Program-made: the position numbers and the translations under genes | Assembly (NCBI GenBank): GCA_021792955.1 | Contig: JAJYTP010000007.1 | Location: 1-44,347 of the forward strand | Direction of reading: 5' to 3' | Origin: an archaeon | GTDB taxonomy: Archaea > Thermoproteota > Nitrososphaeria > Conexivisphaerales > UBA164 | Length of the DNA stretch: 44,347 nucleotides | Notes under the pieces: model-generated | What the model saw: the letters and a program-made list of their open reading frames with translations, nothing else | Database searches by the model: none | Told to the model about the DNA's origin: nothing | In this document: positions 32,120 to 40,735 of the stretch, piece after piece | How positions within the stretch are numbered: the stretch's first letter is position 1 | Layout: each line of letters begins with the position of its first letter

Positions 32120-33382
32120 ATGATCAATCAAATGGCCATTCCGGTACCGCTGTCTGTCATCGTTCTTGCTGGCGTGTTTATAGCAATAGCTGTCAGACAG
32201 GTTGGCAGGTTCAGGCTCCAAATATGGCAGATAGTGCTAGTGGGGGCGATAATTGTACTAGTAACACGGCAGATCAGCATACCTGCTGCCTTATCATATA
32301 TCGATCCAACGGTTATCCTATTCCTCCTTGGAATCTTTATAGTAGGTGAAGCGCTCACAGAGAGCGGGTACCTTCAATACTTGTCATACAGGCTCTTTAG
32401 ACGCGCAAAATCCGTAAGCTCCTTGGTGTTCATCATTCTGTTTGCGGCCGGTCTAGCTTCAATGTTCCTTTTAAATGACACCCTTGCAGTAATAGGAACA
32501 CCCATTATAGTCATGCTAGCCTCCTCCAAGCATATTAATCTGAAGCTCCTTTTATTAGCTCTAGCGTTTGGTATAACTACGGGGAGCGTCATGAGCCCTA
32601 TTGGTAACCCTCAGAACCTTCTGATAGCTTCCAGCGGAATCGTTAGAAACCCATTTTCAACGTTCTTCTCCTATCTGATAATTCCGACCATCTTAAACCT
32701 ATTCATTGCATATGCGGTGCTCAGGCTCTTCTACAGGGGAGAATTTAAGAAAGGCGGATTGACTCACGATCCAATTGAAATCAATGATTCACAGTTAGCG
32801 AAGCTTAGCAGGGTAGCGCTGGCTTTACTCCTAGCCCTCATAGGGATCTATATCGTGGTTTTGTACTATGGAAGGTCCTCCAGCTTTAACCTTTCATATA
32901 TAGCCCTCATCCCCGCGATTGTGATAATAACCTTTAGCCACAGGAGGCGCTCAATAATCAAGGGGATCGATTGGTCGACCATAGTTTTCTTCCTTGCACT
33001 ATTTGTGCTGGTGGGTAGCGTATGGCAATCAGGATTCTTTCAAAGCGTGATTTCAGGTCTGAATCTGGATATAGGGTCAATACCGATAGTATTAGGTGTA
33101 AGCGTGGTAGGAAGTCAGTTCATTTCAAACGTGCCCATGGTGCTGCTCTACCTGAAGCTGCTTTCCTACTCCCACATATCGACTTCGGCGGCTATAGCAC
33201 TGGCGGCAGGCAGCACCATAGCGGGTAACTTATCCATACTTGGCGCAGCTAGCAATGTAATAATAATTCAGGGCACGGAAAAAAGGGGGGCGGAACCCCT
33301 ATCATTTATGGACTTTGTTAGAATCGGCGTAATACTTACAACGATAAACGTCCTGGTATACTGGGCATTCTTAACCCTTTAA
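32120..33382 (+). CDS. Anion permease, ArsB/NhaD/SLC13-like
   Basis: A 420-residue membrane protein with about eleven to twelve helices of the ion-transporter superfamily. The two re-entrant-loop motifs are visible: MSPIGNPQNLLIA near residue 155-170 and NLSILGAASNVIIIQ near 370-385, each with the conserved small-residue/Asn pattern. LLNDTLAVIGTPI in the first half is also typical. The family includes arsenite, dicarboxylate and Na+/H+ carriers; nothing here fixes the substrate. Two further in-frame ATGs exist, at 32132 and beyond; 32120 is supported weakly by a CTATAGC box about 25 nt upstream. Confidence 0.8.
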   Translation: MINQMAIPVPLSVIVLAGVFIAIAVRQVGRFRLQIWQIVLVGAIIVLVTRQISIPAALSYIDPTVILFLLGIFIVGEALTESGYLQYLSYRLFRRAKSVSSLVFIILFAAGLASMFLLNDTLAVIGTPIIVMLASSKHINLKLLLLALAFGITTGSVMSPIGNPQNLLIASSGIVRNPFSTFFSYLIIPTILNLFIAYAVLRLFYRGEFKKGGLTHDPIEINDSQLAKLSRVALALLLALIGIYIVVLYYGRSSSFNLSYIALIPAIVIITFSHRRRSIIKGIDWSTIVFFLALFVLVGSVWQSGFFQSVISGLNLDIGSIPIVLGVSVVGSQFISNVPMVLLYLKLLSYSHISTSAAIALAAGSTIAGNLSILGAASNVIIIQGTEKRGAEPLSFMDFVRIGVILTTINVLVYWAFLTL

Positions 33383-33517
33383 ATCGGACGTTAACCTTCG
33401 CGCATCATCTAGTCCAGATATTATTAAGCTATTAACACGAAGTCCTTGGGGGTTGATCAACTCAGAAGGGGCCATCGATCATGCCACTGGTGAAGTTATT
33501 ATGTGTACCTCTAAAAA

Positions 33518-34801
33518 TTAAGAAATTATGCCCTCTTTCTTGTAGTCGGTAGTTATTCCATGAGTAGCTATACCTATTAGTGATATTGTCGCGTATGAAA
33601 GCACGAATACCACGGACATGACCACCGCTACCCCAAAGACCTCCAGCCCAAGCTGGCCAAGCGCTGCAAAGCCACCGCCGAACAACAACCCGTTTGGCAG
33701 ATTGGCAGCACCTGAAGCCGCTGCAAATGCGTTCTGCGTGAAAAACGCTATCATTGTTATTCCGAAGATGCCACCCAGCATATGGCCAGGAAACAGGCCT
33801 ATTGGATCCGAGAACCATTTAAAGCGCCCAAAGAACCTTTCGCCGGCTAGGAACAGCGGTCCCCCCAAAACGCCCAGAATCGCAGCGCTCGCAGGGCTCA
33901 CATATCCTGCCAATGGCGTTATTATTATCAGGCCCATCAGTATGCCATTTACAGCATAGAGCAATCCAGGATTACTCCTCTTGAAAAGGTATTGGAAGAA
34001 CATGGTGGATGCGAGGGCCATGGCCGCAGCAATGAAAGTGGTAAGAACCACCACCGTCGTCTCATTGGTTAGAGCCAGTTCGCTGCCAGGATTGAACCCG
34101 AACCAGCCAACCCATAGCAATAATATCGAAATTGTAAGCATTCCAGGGTTAATGCGGATGGTCGACTGTGGGCTTCGTTCCAGCCCCTTCTTGCGCTCTT
34201 CCTGCCATATCTTGAGTACCAGTGCAAAGCCCGTGGCCCCCGCGGCAGCGTGAACGACTAGGCCGCCAGCGAAGTCTCTCACACCCATGAGGTACATCCA
34301 ACCCGTAGGATTCCAGATCCAAGCGGCTGGAAGGTTCCATATAAATATGAAATAAACTATCGCAAAGGCAACTAAGGCCTCGATTTTGAGCTTCTTCAAC
34401 GCTATAACGGCAACCAGGGCAAACGTCACCGCAGCGAAGGCTGCTTCAAATAGAAAATACGTACCTGTAGTAAGGCCTGTGCCGGTATATGTAGATGTCA
34501 TGGACCACCAGACCCCTGAAATTATACCGGTTACATGTGTTGAAAAACCACCAAGAAATAAGCCCGTATAAAATGGATTACCTATTATTCCGTCAATTGT
34601 TGGAGCGAATGCTGTGTTGAATCCTATAAAGGCCATAACGGCCACTCCTATGCCGGTTATAAGGATCCCCTTTAACAGGCTTTGTGAGATATCTTCGCCG
34701 AGCTCTCCCACTTCTAGTAGACCCACGGATGCGGTCATCATAAAAACTAGTATTGCGGACAGGAGCACCCACATATTGTTAATAAGGTTAGGGGTGATCA
34801 A
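33518..34801 (-). CDS. amt: Ammonium transporter Amt
   Basis: A 427-residue Amt/Mep/Rh channel with eleven predicted helices. Asp176 in RDFAGGLVVHAAAG is the conserved pore residue, His184 and His340 (FPGHMLGGIFG) form the twin-His pair, and WVGWFGFNPGS is the family signature. No PII (GlnK) gene is adjacent. The start is a TTG at 34801-34799, supported by a Shine-Dalgarno-like GAGGAGGA nine bases upstream; an ATG nine codons in (34774) would lose the start of helix 1. The promoter seems to lie far upstream (ATATTTATAC near 34940), giving a leader of about 100-130 nt, unlike most genes here. Confidence 0.95.
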   Translation of the reverse strand: MITPNLINNMWVLLSAILVFMMTASVGLLEVGELGEDISQSLLKGILITGIGVAVMAFIGFNTAFAPTIDGIIGNPFYTGLFLGGFSTHVTGIISGVWWSMTSTYTGTGLTTGTYFLFEAAFAAVTFALVAVIALKKLKIEALVAFAIVYFIFIWNLPAAWIWNPTGWMYLMGVRDFAGGLVVHAAAGATGFALVLKIWQEERKKGLERSPQSTIRINPGMLTISILLLWVGWFGFNPGSELALTNETTVVVLTTFIAAAMALASTMFFQYLFKRSNPGLLYAVNGILMGLIIITPLAGYVSPASAAILGVLGGPLFLAGERFFGRFKWFSDPIGLFPGHMLGGIFGITMIAFFTQNAFAAASGAANLPNGLLFGGGFAALGQLGLEVFGVAVVMSVVFVLSYATISLIGIATHGITTDYKKEGIIS

Positions 34802-34810
34802 TCAGTTCAG

Positions 34811-34818
34811 TCCTCCTC
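34811..34818 (-). promoter_or_regulatory. Shine-Dalgarno sequence of amt
   Basis: On the minus strand GAGGAGGA ends nine bases before the TTG of amt. It is complementary to the anti-Shine-Dalgarno CCUCC core. It decides the TTG start and marks this gene as one with a leader, in contrast to the apparently leaderless genes around it. Confidence 0.6.
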
Positions 34819-35052
34819 AATTCCCAGTATGTAAGTGATTACCTGGCCTTTTGTACTTTTGATAACCGGACAGATCATAATAGGCTTATTCATGGATGAA
34901 TTTCACCAATTGGATTTACATGGGGTAATTATAACAGCGTATAAATATTTCTATTTTCAATAATTGTTAAATTGTTCAATAAATGCGAAATACTTTGAAC
35001 AGATTCGGTTTAATTTATATCGTTAAATGCATTCCTTTGCCTTTAAGCGCAC

Positions 35053-35096
35053 CGAGGCTCATATGATCTCCGCCGTATACGGAGTTTTCAACCTCG
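35053..35096 (+). ncRNA. Possible small structured RNA
   Basis: Inside the 449-nt gap between amt and ndk, CGAGG (35053-35057) pairs with CCTCG (35092-35096), enclosing CTCCG (35068-35072) paired with CGGAG (35080-35084). The palindrome CCGTATACGG overlaps the inner stem and TTTT follows it. A TATA-like stretch (TTTATATCG at about 35014-35022) lies upstream on the plus strand. The fold is short and unrecognised; it could be chance or a leader or terminator element. Nothing else is seen in the gap beyond the amt leader and the ndk promoter. Confidence 0.25.
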
Positions 35097-35250
35097 CTAA
35101 TTATTTGGCAACTCTTCAAGCACTCCTAGATTTACTAAAATTTACTTAACGCAATCAGCTTGCGGGCAGCCCGGTCGCCGGATTTTAATATATCAAAGGA
35201 AATTTAAAGAGTTATATAGCGTTTAAAAGTTATTTTGGACGTGGTAACTG

Positions 35251-35646
35251 ATGGAAAGGACTCTAATCGTTATAAAGCCAGATGCAGTTAAAAGGGGGAT
35301 GGTAGGAACCATACTTAGCAGGTTCGAGTTAAAGGGCTTCAAAATCATAGAGCTTAAGATGATAACGCCAACCCGCGAGCTAGCTGAAAGGTTCTACATA
35401 ATACACAAGGGGAAGCCATTTTTTAATGATCTGTTGGATTTCATTACATCCGGGCCCGTAGTTGCCGCAATACTGGAAGGTAGAAACGCTATAGAAACTG
35501 TTAGGCTTATGATTGGCTCCACCGACTCTTCAAAGGCGCAAGCCGGCTCCATAAGAGGGGACTTTGGACTCGGCCTAACTGATAATATAATTCACGCTAG
35601 CGATTCATTGGAGAGCTTTAATAGAGAATCAGCAGTTATCTTTTAG
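35251..35646 (+). CDS. ndk: Nucleoside diphosphate kinase
   Basis: A 131-residue enzyme that moves the terminal phosphate between nucleoside triphosphates and diphosphates. The phosphohistidine is His115 in DNIIHASDS. The N-terminus (ERTLIVIKPDAVKRG) and GSIRGDFG are family-invariant. A GTTTAAAAG box at about 35220-35228 is centred 26-27 nt before the ATG, so the message is leaderless. The gene is convergent with rpo12 and overlaps its 3' end by four bases. Confidence 0.97.
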   Translation: MERTLIVIKPDAVKRGMVGTILSRFELKGFKIIELKMITPTRELAERFYIIHKGKPFFNDLLDFITSGPVVAAILEGRNAIETVRLMIGSTDSSKAQAGSIRGDFGLGLTDNIIHASDSLESFNRESAVIF

Positions 35647-35813
35647 GTGGCCTTTAACTGTTTAATTACGTTAGGCCGTACCTTCTTTAGAATCCTAAAA
35701 CCGCATATACACTTGATTTCAGGAAGCATAGCTAGCTTTTCAGCGCTGGTCTTTGTGCCGCATCTCACACATTCGTATATAATTCCGGATTCGGTGTATT
35801 GATCCTCTGCCAT
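35643..35813 (-). CDS. rpoP: RNA polymerase subunit Rpo12 (RpoP) with a CxC second zinc pair
   Basis: A 56-residue zinc-ribbon subunit of archaeal RNA polymerase, equivalent to eukaryotic Rpb12. CVRC is at residues 15-18. The second knuckle normally reads CPxCGYRIL; here it is Cys35-Ile-Cys37 followed by GFRILKKVRP, so one residue is missing between the Cys pair. The ATG at 35813 is chosen over a longer reading because a TTTAAA box (35838-35843) lies about 27 nt upstream. The last four bases overlap ndk. Confidence 0.88.
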   Translation of the reverse strand: MAEDQYTESGIIYECVRCGTKTSAEKLAMLPEIKCICGFRILKKVRPNVIKQLKAT

Positions 35814-36073
35814 TGAACTGCTGTTCAAATCACGCAATTTAAACTTTGCTTACCTTTGGCTCAAGTTAAAACCGAGTTAAAATTTGGTTCGACCCACTAC
35901 CCTTAGCACTAATTGATTTGATCATGGCTATATCCAGACCCTTCCTTCAAAAATCCGTTAATTATTTAGATAGTACGGCCAAATTGGTATTTTTATGACG
36001 AGAAATACTGGGTATTCTGAACATCTTGTAAAATTTGACTGCAATTCAATAGCGCAAGTTCAACACAAGACAT

Positions 36074-36106
36074 TTATCCCTTAACCCCTCATAAAAAAAG
36101 GGATAA
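36074..36106. repeat. Inverted repeat upstream of the SpoIIM-like gene
   Basis: TTATCCCTT (36074-36082) and AAGGGATAA (36098-36106) form a perfect 9-bp stem around a 15-nt A-rich loop. It lies about 95 nt before the next gene on the plus strand and could be an operator or a transcript hairpin. The remaining 35814-36199 gap carries the rpo12 promoter and no recognised gene. Confidence 0.4.
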
Positions 36107-36199
36107 CCAACGGCCGAAAGTGGCGACGGCGGAAAGGGTGTACTGCGGAGAATAATACGTACCCTGGATATTGCAAAGCCGGGCCGTCTATTTGTATGG

Positions 36200-36898
36200 A
36201 TGTTGGTTGTTAACGTCGCTATTTTTTTGTTCGGCATTTCCCTGTTTTCCTATAGATCAATGTACGGTATATTTTATTTTTACGCCTTCCCTTTAAGCAC
36301 CGGTTTAATCCTGGCTATCGCGTCATACCGGCGTGATATACGCGCGGGGGACCTTAGGATATATATTTCAGGCCTTATCACTCTATATCTGATCGCAACC
36401 ATAGTCAGCAGCATGTCGGGTATCTACCTTTTGATGAGCAGTCCTTCAACGGTGAACGCCTATGCCAATGATATAGCGATTACCCGTTTACGGTACGTTT
36501 CCGTTTTTTCCTTGTCAAGAGATCTATTCCTTGAAAACGTAGTAATTGATCTTATTTCCTACATCCCCATCGTCGGTATTTTTTTGTTGGGATATTCGGT
36601 AATGAGCACCGGTTCATTGATCTGGGCGCTGAACCTTTCCGGTTATCATATTCATCCGCTAACTTGGTACATGGGCCTGCTCCAAACGTTCTTGGCACCC
36701 TACACTCCAATGGAGTTGGCTTCGTATGCGCTAGCCGCCTATGGAGGTATATACCTAATTAGATTGATCGGTGAAAGAGACACCCTTGAAGTAGAAGGAT
36801 CAAATAAAAAATATCTGCAGAAGTCCCTCACGCTCCTGTTTGCTTCTATAGCTCTGTTATATATCTCGGCCGTTATTGAGGCTATATTAATCCTTTGA
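36200..36898 (+). CDS. SpoIIM/DUF95-like integral membrane protein
   Basis: A 232-residue protein with about six helices. The second half reads FLENVVIDLISYIPIVG, GYSVMSTGSLIWAL and LAPYTPMELASYALAAYGG, which match the pattern of SpoIIM-like (DUF95) proteins, where a large family-typical 'xPHGxxELxA' loop sits before the last helices. Archaeal members have no known function; some neighbour transporters or RDD proteins. The start is uncertain: the frame is open upstream to 36107 and reads RRIIRTLDIAKPGRLFVW before the ATG at 36200, with no ATG, GTG or TTG in that stretch. The true start may be non-standard, or the upstream codons may be chance. Confidence 0.6.
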   Translation: MLVVNVAIFLFGISLFSYRSMYGIFYFYAFPLSTGLILAIASYRRDIRAGDLRIYISGLITLYLIATIVSSMSGIYLLMSSPSTVNAYANDIAITRLRYVSVFSLSRDLFLENVVIDLISYIPIVGIFLLGYSVMSTGSLIWALNLSGYHIHPLTWYMGLLQTFLAPYTPMELASYALAAYGGIYLIRLIGERDTLEVEGSNKKYLQKSLTLLFASIALLYISAVIEAILIL

Positions 36899-37127
36899 AA
36901 TTTGCCAGCTCTGTTAACATTGGTACGGGGGACATGTGGGTCGTCTGATACAAACCTTCCCAGCCCGAAGCCGAGGCCACCTTACAGAATATTAACATAT
37001 CCAGTTATTTTTTATCATGTATAGATAGCCGAATTAGCTGTTTGTCGTTGACCTGGTAGCCGGTTGAGGCTTGGGTCACCGGCTGGTTGATGAATTGACG
37101 TGATCAGGTACTGGATATACGGTGGTA

Positions 37128-38198
37128 TTAAATAATGGAGTTTACTGTGGAAGCCATTGTTTCCAGATCGGCAGATTTGACCAGAGGGTTGACTGGCAGA
37201 GAAAGGACCGACGTCGAATATTCTTCGGTGCGAGGCAATCCTTTCTGACCCAGGTACGCCTTGGTCAGGTGTACAGGGGGATCATAGTACACCCTGCTAT
37301 CTATGCCCTTTGCCCGTAATGCTGCACTAATCTGGTTCCTCCTTTCGCTCCTGATAGTATATAGGTACCAGTTATAGCGGCTTCCATCCCTTACCTTGGG
37401 CCTTATTCGTTCATCAAGTAGCATGTTAAGTACAGAAGCGTTGCTGGCCCTCATCTGTAGGAATCCAGGAAGCTTCTTCAGCTGTGATATTCCAATGGAC
37501 GCGGATAACTGGTTCAACCGGTAGTTTAACCCAAAACCTGAAAGGGAGTTGTGTGCATCATAGCCATGATTCCTGAGCATCCTTGCCCTATCGGCTAGTT
37601 CATAGTCATCGGTTACCAGAGCGCCCCCTTCACCGGTAGTCATTACCTTCCCAGGATAAAAGCTATAACAACCGATGTGCCCTATGGTACCCGTCATCTT
37701 CGTCCCATATACGCTTCCAAGGGATTGCGCTGCATCTTCTATGACATATAGGCTACGCTCTTTCGCGATCTTCATTATAGCTGACATATCAGCCGTATGG
37801 CCATAAAGATGCACCGGCATTATAGCCTTTGACCTACTGGTTACCTTTTCCTCGATTTTTTTGCTGTCTATGGTATAATATTCATCTACATCCACAAATA
37901 CGGGCCTTGCGCCAGTTGCCTTTACTGCATTCGCAGATGCGATGAAAGTCATAGATGGAAGAAGGACTTCATCGCCAGGCCCTACCCCTATGGCCATTAA
38001 GGCTACATGAAGGGCTGCGGTGCCAGAATTTACGGCTATCGCATCCCGTGCCCCAACAAAGGACCTTATTCCGCTCTCAAATTCACGCACATAATTTCCG
38101 CCATTATATGATGCATCAGTCATAGCGCCCTGTTGTATTACCTTTTTAACCATCTTCAGCTCTTCTTCGTCAAATATTGGAGCATTAATTGGTATCAT
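37128..38198 (-). CDS. DegT/DnrJ/EryC1/StrS-family PLP aminotransferase
   Basis: A 356-residue enzyme of the sugar-nucleotide aminotransferase family. PLP-binding marks are NSGTAALHVALMA (about 58-70), the stacking/Asp segment VIEDAAQSLG (152-161) and the aldimine Lys184 in SFYPGKVMTTGEGGAL. These enzymes add an amino group to keto-sugar nucleotides used for surface polysaccharides or protein glycans. No other sugar-nucleotide gene is nearby, so the pathway is unknown. A GGATATAAC box at about 38221-38229 precedes the ATG by 27 nt. The gene is leftward, as is mrp upstream of it. Confidence 0.9.
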   Translation of the reverse strand: MIPINAPIFDEEELKMVKKVIQQGAMTDASYNGGNYVREFESGIRSFVGARDAIAVNSGTAALHVALMAIGVGPGDEVLLPSMTFIASANAVKATGARPVFVDVDEYYTIDSKKIEEKVTSRSKAIMPVHLYGHTADMSAIMKIAKERSLYVIEDAAQSLGSVYGTKMTGTIGHIGCYSFYPGKVMTTGEGGALVTDDYELADRARMLRNHGYDAHNSLSGFGLNYRLNQLSASIGISQLKKLPGFLQMRASNASVLNMLLDERIRPKVRDGSRYNWYLYTIRSERRNQISAALRAKGIDSRVYYDPPVHLTKAYLGQKGLPRTEEYSTSVLSLPVNPLVKSADLETMASTVNSII

Positions 38199-38296
38199 AC
38201 AATAGAATTGAAAAGTAAAGGGTTATATCCTTTATGCATGGCCAAGTGTGCGGTTTATAGGCGATGGGCTAATTTGCGCTAGAAATACATCGTTTC

Positions 38297-39367
38297 TCAG
38301 CCAGTCGCGGCAGCCTTCTCATCTGGACCTTCGATTTTCTCTGACATATCTATGACGCTGATCCTTGCCGCTATCCTTTTAGCGAGATTTATGAATGGCT
38401 CAGCCAGGTTCAGTTCCTTGGCATTTGTGAATCCTAGGTCTTCAAGCTTCCTTATATCGGGATACATGGGGAGAGCGCCCAGATAATCAATTCCCAGTTC
38501 CTTGGCCTTCCCTTCTACCAGCCCTTCCCCATATAGGTCTATCCTTGTGCCGCAATGGGGGCAAACGATGTAACTCATATCTTCGACTATCCCAATTATG
38601 TTAACCTTTAGCCTTCTGAACATGTCAGCAGCCTTCAGCGCTACGGAAAGCGCGGCCCACTGAGGGGTACTGACTATTACTACGCCTGTAAGCGAGGCGT
38701 CCTGAGCTGCCGTAAGAGGCGCATCGCCAGTTCCCGGGGGAAGGTCTATGAAAAGATAATCAAGATTCCCCCAGTTGACCGAACCAACGAAATCACGGAT
38801 TGCCTTGGCGACAAGAGGCCCCCGCCAGACTACGGCACCATCGGACGTACTGAATTGTGAAATTGATATCAGCTTGATACCTGCAACTAAAGCTGGTTGA
38901 ATAAGGCCATCCTTTACCTCTACGGAGCCAGCCCTGCCCAGCATCTGAGGTATGCTTGCGTTATATATATCACCGTCCAAAATACCAACAGTTGCTCCCA
39001 ACTTTGTCAGGGCGAAGGCGGTCAACAGTGTCACCGTCGATTTTCCCACTCCACCCTTCCCGCTGGCTATTGCAACTATGTTCTTTACCCCTGATAACCC
39101 CTCCTTTCGAACTATCGCTCCCTTTGGCACATCGGCCGACATTCGCAGATCCAGCTTTACGCCCAGATTGCCCTCAACGCCGGACTTGATTTCATTTATG
39201 AAATTCTCCCGAAGAGGGCAGGCTGGGGTGGTAAGTGCTAGGTCAATTACTACATTATCACCATTTATGGTGATGGCCTTGACAAACCCTAGGCTCACTA
39301 TATCTTTACCAAGCTCGGGGTCCTTGATCTTGCTCAGGATAGACAGCACGTCCTTTTTCTCGACCAT
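38297..39367 (-). CDS. Mrp/NBP35-type Fe-S cluster carrier ATPase with MIP18 domain
   Basis: A 356-residue protein. The N-terminal MIP18/PaaD-like domain (about 5-80) has DPELGKDIVSLGFV and the TTPACPL motif with Cys50. The Mrp ATPase domain starts with the deviant Walker A ASGKGGVGKST (101-111), followed by GILDGDIYNASIP, Walker B-like FIDLPPGTGD and the cluster-binding CPHC at about 268-271. Such proteins assemble and hand over [4Fe-4S] clusters in the cytoplasm. A TTTTTAAC box at about 39389-39396 lies about 26 nt before the ATG. Confidence 0.94.
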   Translation of the reverse strand: MVEKKDVLSILSKIKDPELGKDIVSLGFVKAITINGDNVVIDLALTTPACPLRENFINEIKSGVEGNLGVKLDLRMSADVPKGAIVRKEGLSGVKNIVAIASGKGGVGKSTVTLLTAFALTKLGATVGILDGDIYNASIPQMLGRAGSVEVKDGLIQPALVAGIKLISISQFSTSDGAVVWRGPLVAKAIRDFVGSVNWGNLDYLFIDLPPGTGDAPLTAAQDASLTGVVIVSTPQWAALSVALKAADMFRRLKVNIIGIVEDMSYIVCPHCGTRIDLYGEGLVEGKAKELGIDYLGALPMYPDIRKLEDLGFTNAKELNLAEPFINLAKRIAARISVIDMSEKIEGPDEKAAATG

Positions 39368-39585
39368 GTGCCGGTGAACGATGTATTAGTTAAAAATGTT
39401 TTGGAGATTACGGCATACAATTAACACGTGGCCAGCCACAATAAAAATAATCTATGCTATATGCGCACCCGATTCTCATATCCTGCTCCCTGGTTATATA
39501 TACAAGATGTGATAGTGCTAGCTCGAGAAGGTAGATGATATTGCACCGTAACCTTTATAGTCAGTTCTGAAGTGCTGTAAAATAA

Positions 39586-40245
39586 ATGGACGAAAAAGAA
39601 CTTGAAACAGCTCTTCGTAATGGGCTTCTTGACAAGTGGGGATTTGAAAATTCACATCACCTTGCCAGGCCAGGGGTATATTACCCATCCTACCTCGGGA
39701 TGTGTATCCGTAAACAATTTTACATCTATACCATAGGGGAGAAGCCTTCTCCTGAGACGCTTGCAATATTTGCGACAGGCGAAGGTGTTCATGAAGCCGT
39801 TGCTGGCGCCCTTAAGAGATCCATAAAGGTTGAGGGAACGGAGATGATAACAAGGCTCAAAGTTAATGAAGAGGTAGCGTTGAGTGGAAGGATAGATCTG
39901 CTTATATCTGACCAGCTTGGGGAAAAATACGTAGTAGAAGTGAAGTCAACATCATCAATACCGGAAATCCCAAGATATTCCCATATAATGCAGCTAGAAA
40001 TATATCTGCTTGCAATGGATATAAACACAGGTTTTGTCCTTTACTGGAATAAGGGAAATGGAGAGATCAAGGCCTTCAAAGCCACCAAGTCCGATGAATG
40101 GAAAAACAAGATAATGGAAAGAAGTATAATGCTTGACTATTTTGTGCGCACTGGCCAAGCGCCTCCTCAAGAGGCTTACATTGAAGGCCGTAACTGGGAA
40201 TGTGATGCCTGTTCCTTCCTGGACTCCTGCAAGCCTGGGCAATGA
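39586..40245 (+). CDS. Cas4/Dna2-like PD-(D/E)XK nuclease with four Fe-S cysteines, outside CRISPR
   Basis: A 219-residue nuclease of the Cas4/RecB-like group. Cys40 (LGMCIRKQFY) and the C-terminal triad Cys206, Cys209 and Cys215 (CDACSFLDSC) match the [4Fe-4S] ligands of Cas4 and AddB. The active site is His69 (GEGVHE), Asp104 (GRIDLL), and Glu118-x-Lys120 (VVEVKST); a QxxxY motif is present as QLEIY. These enzymes cut single-stranded DNA ends with exonuclease polarity. No repeats, cas1 or cas2 lie in the window, so this is probably a stand-alone DNA-repair or solo Cas4. A CTTTATAGTC box at about 39551-39560 precedes the ATG by 28-30 nt. Confidence 0.82.
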   Translation: MDEKELETALRNGLLDKWGFENSHHLARPGVYYPSYLGMCIRKQFYIYTIGEKPSPETLAIFATGEGVHEAVAGALKRSIKVEGTEMITRLKVNEEVALSGRIDLLISDQLGEKYVVEVKSTSSIPEIPRYSHIMQLEIYLLAMDINTGFVLYWNKGNGEIKAFKATKSDEWKNKIMERSIMLDYFVRTGQAPPQEAYIEGRNWECDACSFLDSCKPGQ

Positions 40246-40325
40246 TCGTTTGGCAGATCATACAAATAATTGTCTGAAAGCCGGCCTCTGATCGAGGGTT
40301 ACAGAACGGTTTCTAGCCATGACCA

Positions 40326-40715
40326 TCATTCGAACAGGTCTTCATCCATAAATATTGGGGCATCGTAGAGTATAGCAAGTACAGTGGCGTCAGATGCCCT
40401 GTAGTTCTCAAATATGATCTCTCCGCCCTTTCCATTAAAGAATAAGCTGGCCCTAAGGACGCCACTTCTCTGGTATATCTCTACCCTGCCAAGCGTATAA
40501 CCAAATTTATCACCTAATTGTTCGACTAGGTTATAGATTGTAGGCACAGAACTTCTATCCGAAGCCATGAATCTATTGATATGGAAGGATACTTCACCCC
40601 CAAAGGAGCTCATAGTGAATAGCTTGCCGTCTTCAGCCTGGAACTGGACAAAGCCCTCCTTTCCTGACTCATCAAGGTATCCGGCGCTGGCGATCTTCAC
40701 CGCCTTGGATGTCAT
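40326..40715 (-). CDS. DUF151 (bifunctional nuclease-fold) protein
   Basis: A 129-residue protein with the DUF151 layout: an EDGKLFTM strand, the PTIYNLVEQLGDKFGYTLGRV segment, an LFFNGKGGEIIFEN strand, and RASDATVLAILYDAPIFMDE, which replaces the usual RPSDALALA...API. In plants and bacteria DUF151 proteins have nuclease activity; archaeal function is unproven. The ATG at 40715 is preferred because a TTAAATAA box on the minus strand (40738-40745) is centred about 26 nt upstream, whereas an upstream ATG at 40748 would precede that box. The promoter overlaps a TnpB-like remnant on the other strand. Confidence 0.78.
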   Translation of the reverse strand: MTSKAVKIASAGYLDESGKEGFVQFQAEDGKLFTMSSFGGEVSFHINRFMASDRSSVPTIYNLVEQLGDKFGYTLGRVEIYQRSGVLRASLFFNGKGGEIIFENYRASDATVLAILYDAPIFMDEDLFE

Positions 40716-40735
40716 AATTGACCTTGATGGCCGCG

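Noticed and set aside
32080-32120. Sequence GCTATAGCTCAAAGGGATTAACGCC looks like part of a tRNA D arm.
   Set aside because: No acceptor stem, anticodon arm or T arm follows before the permease gene.
39586-40245. CRISPR-Cas locus suggested by the Cas4-like protein.
   Set aside because: No regularly spaced repeats, cas1, cas2 or effector gene was seen anywhere in the window.
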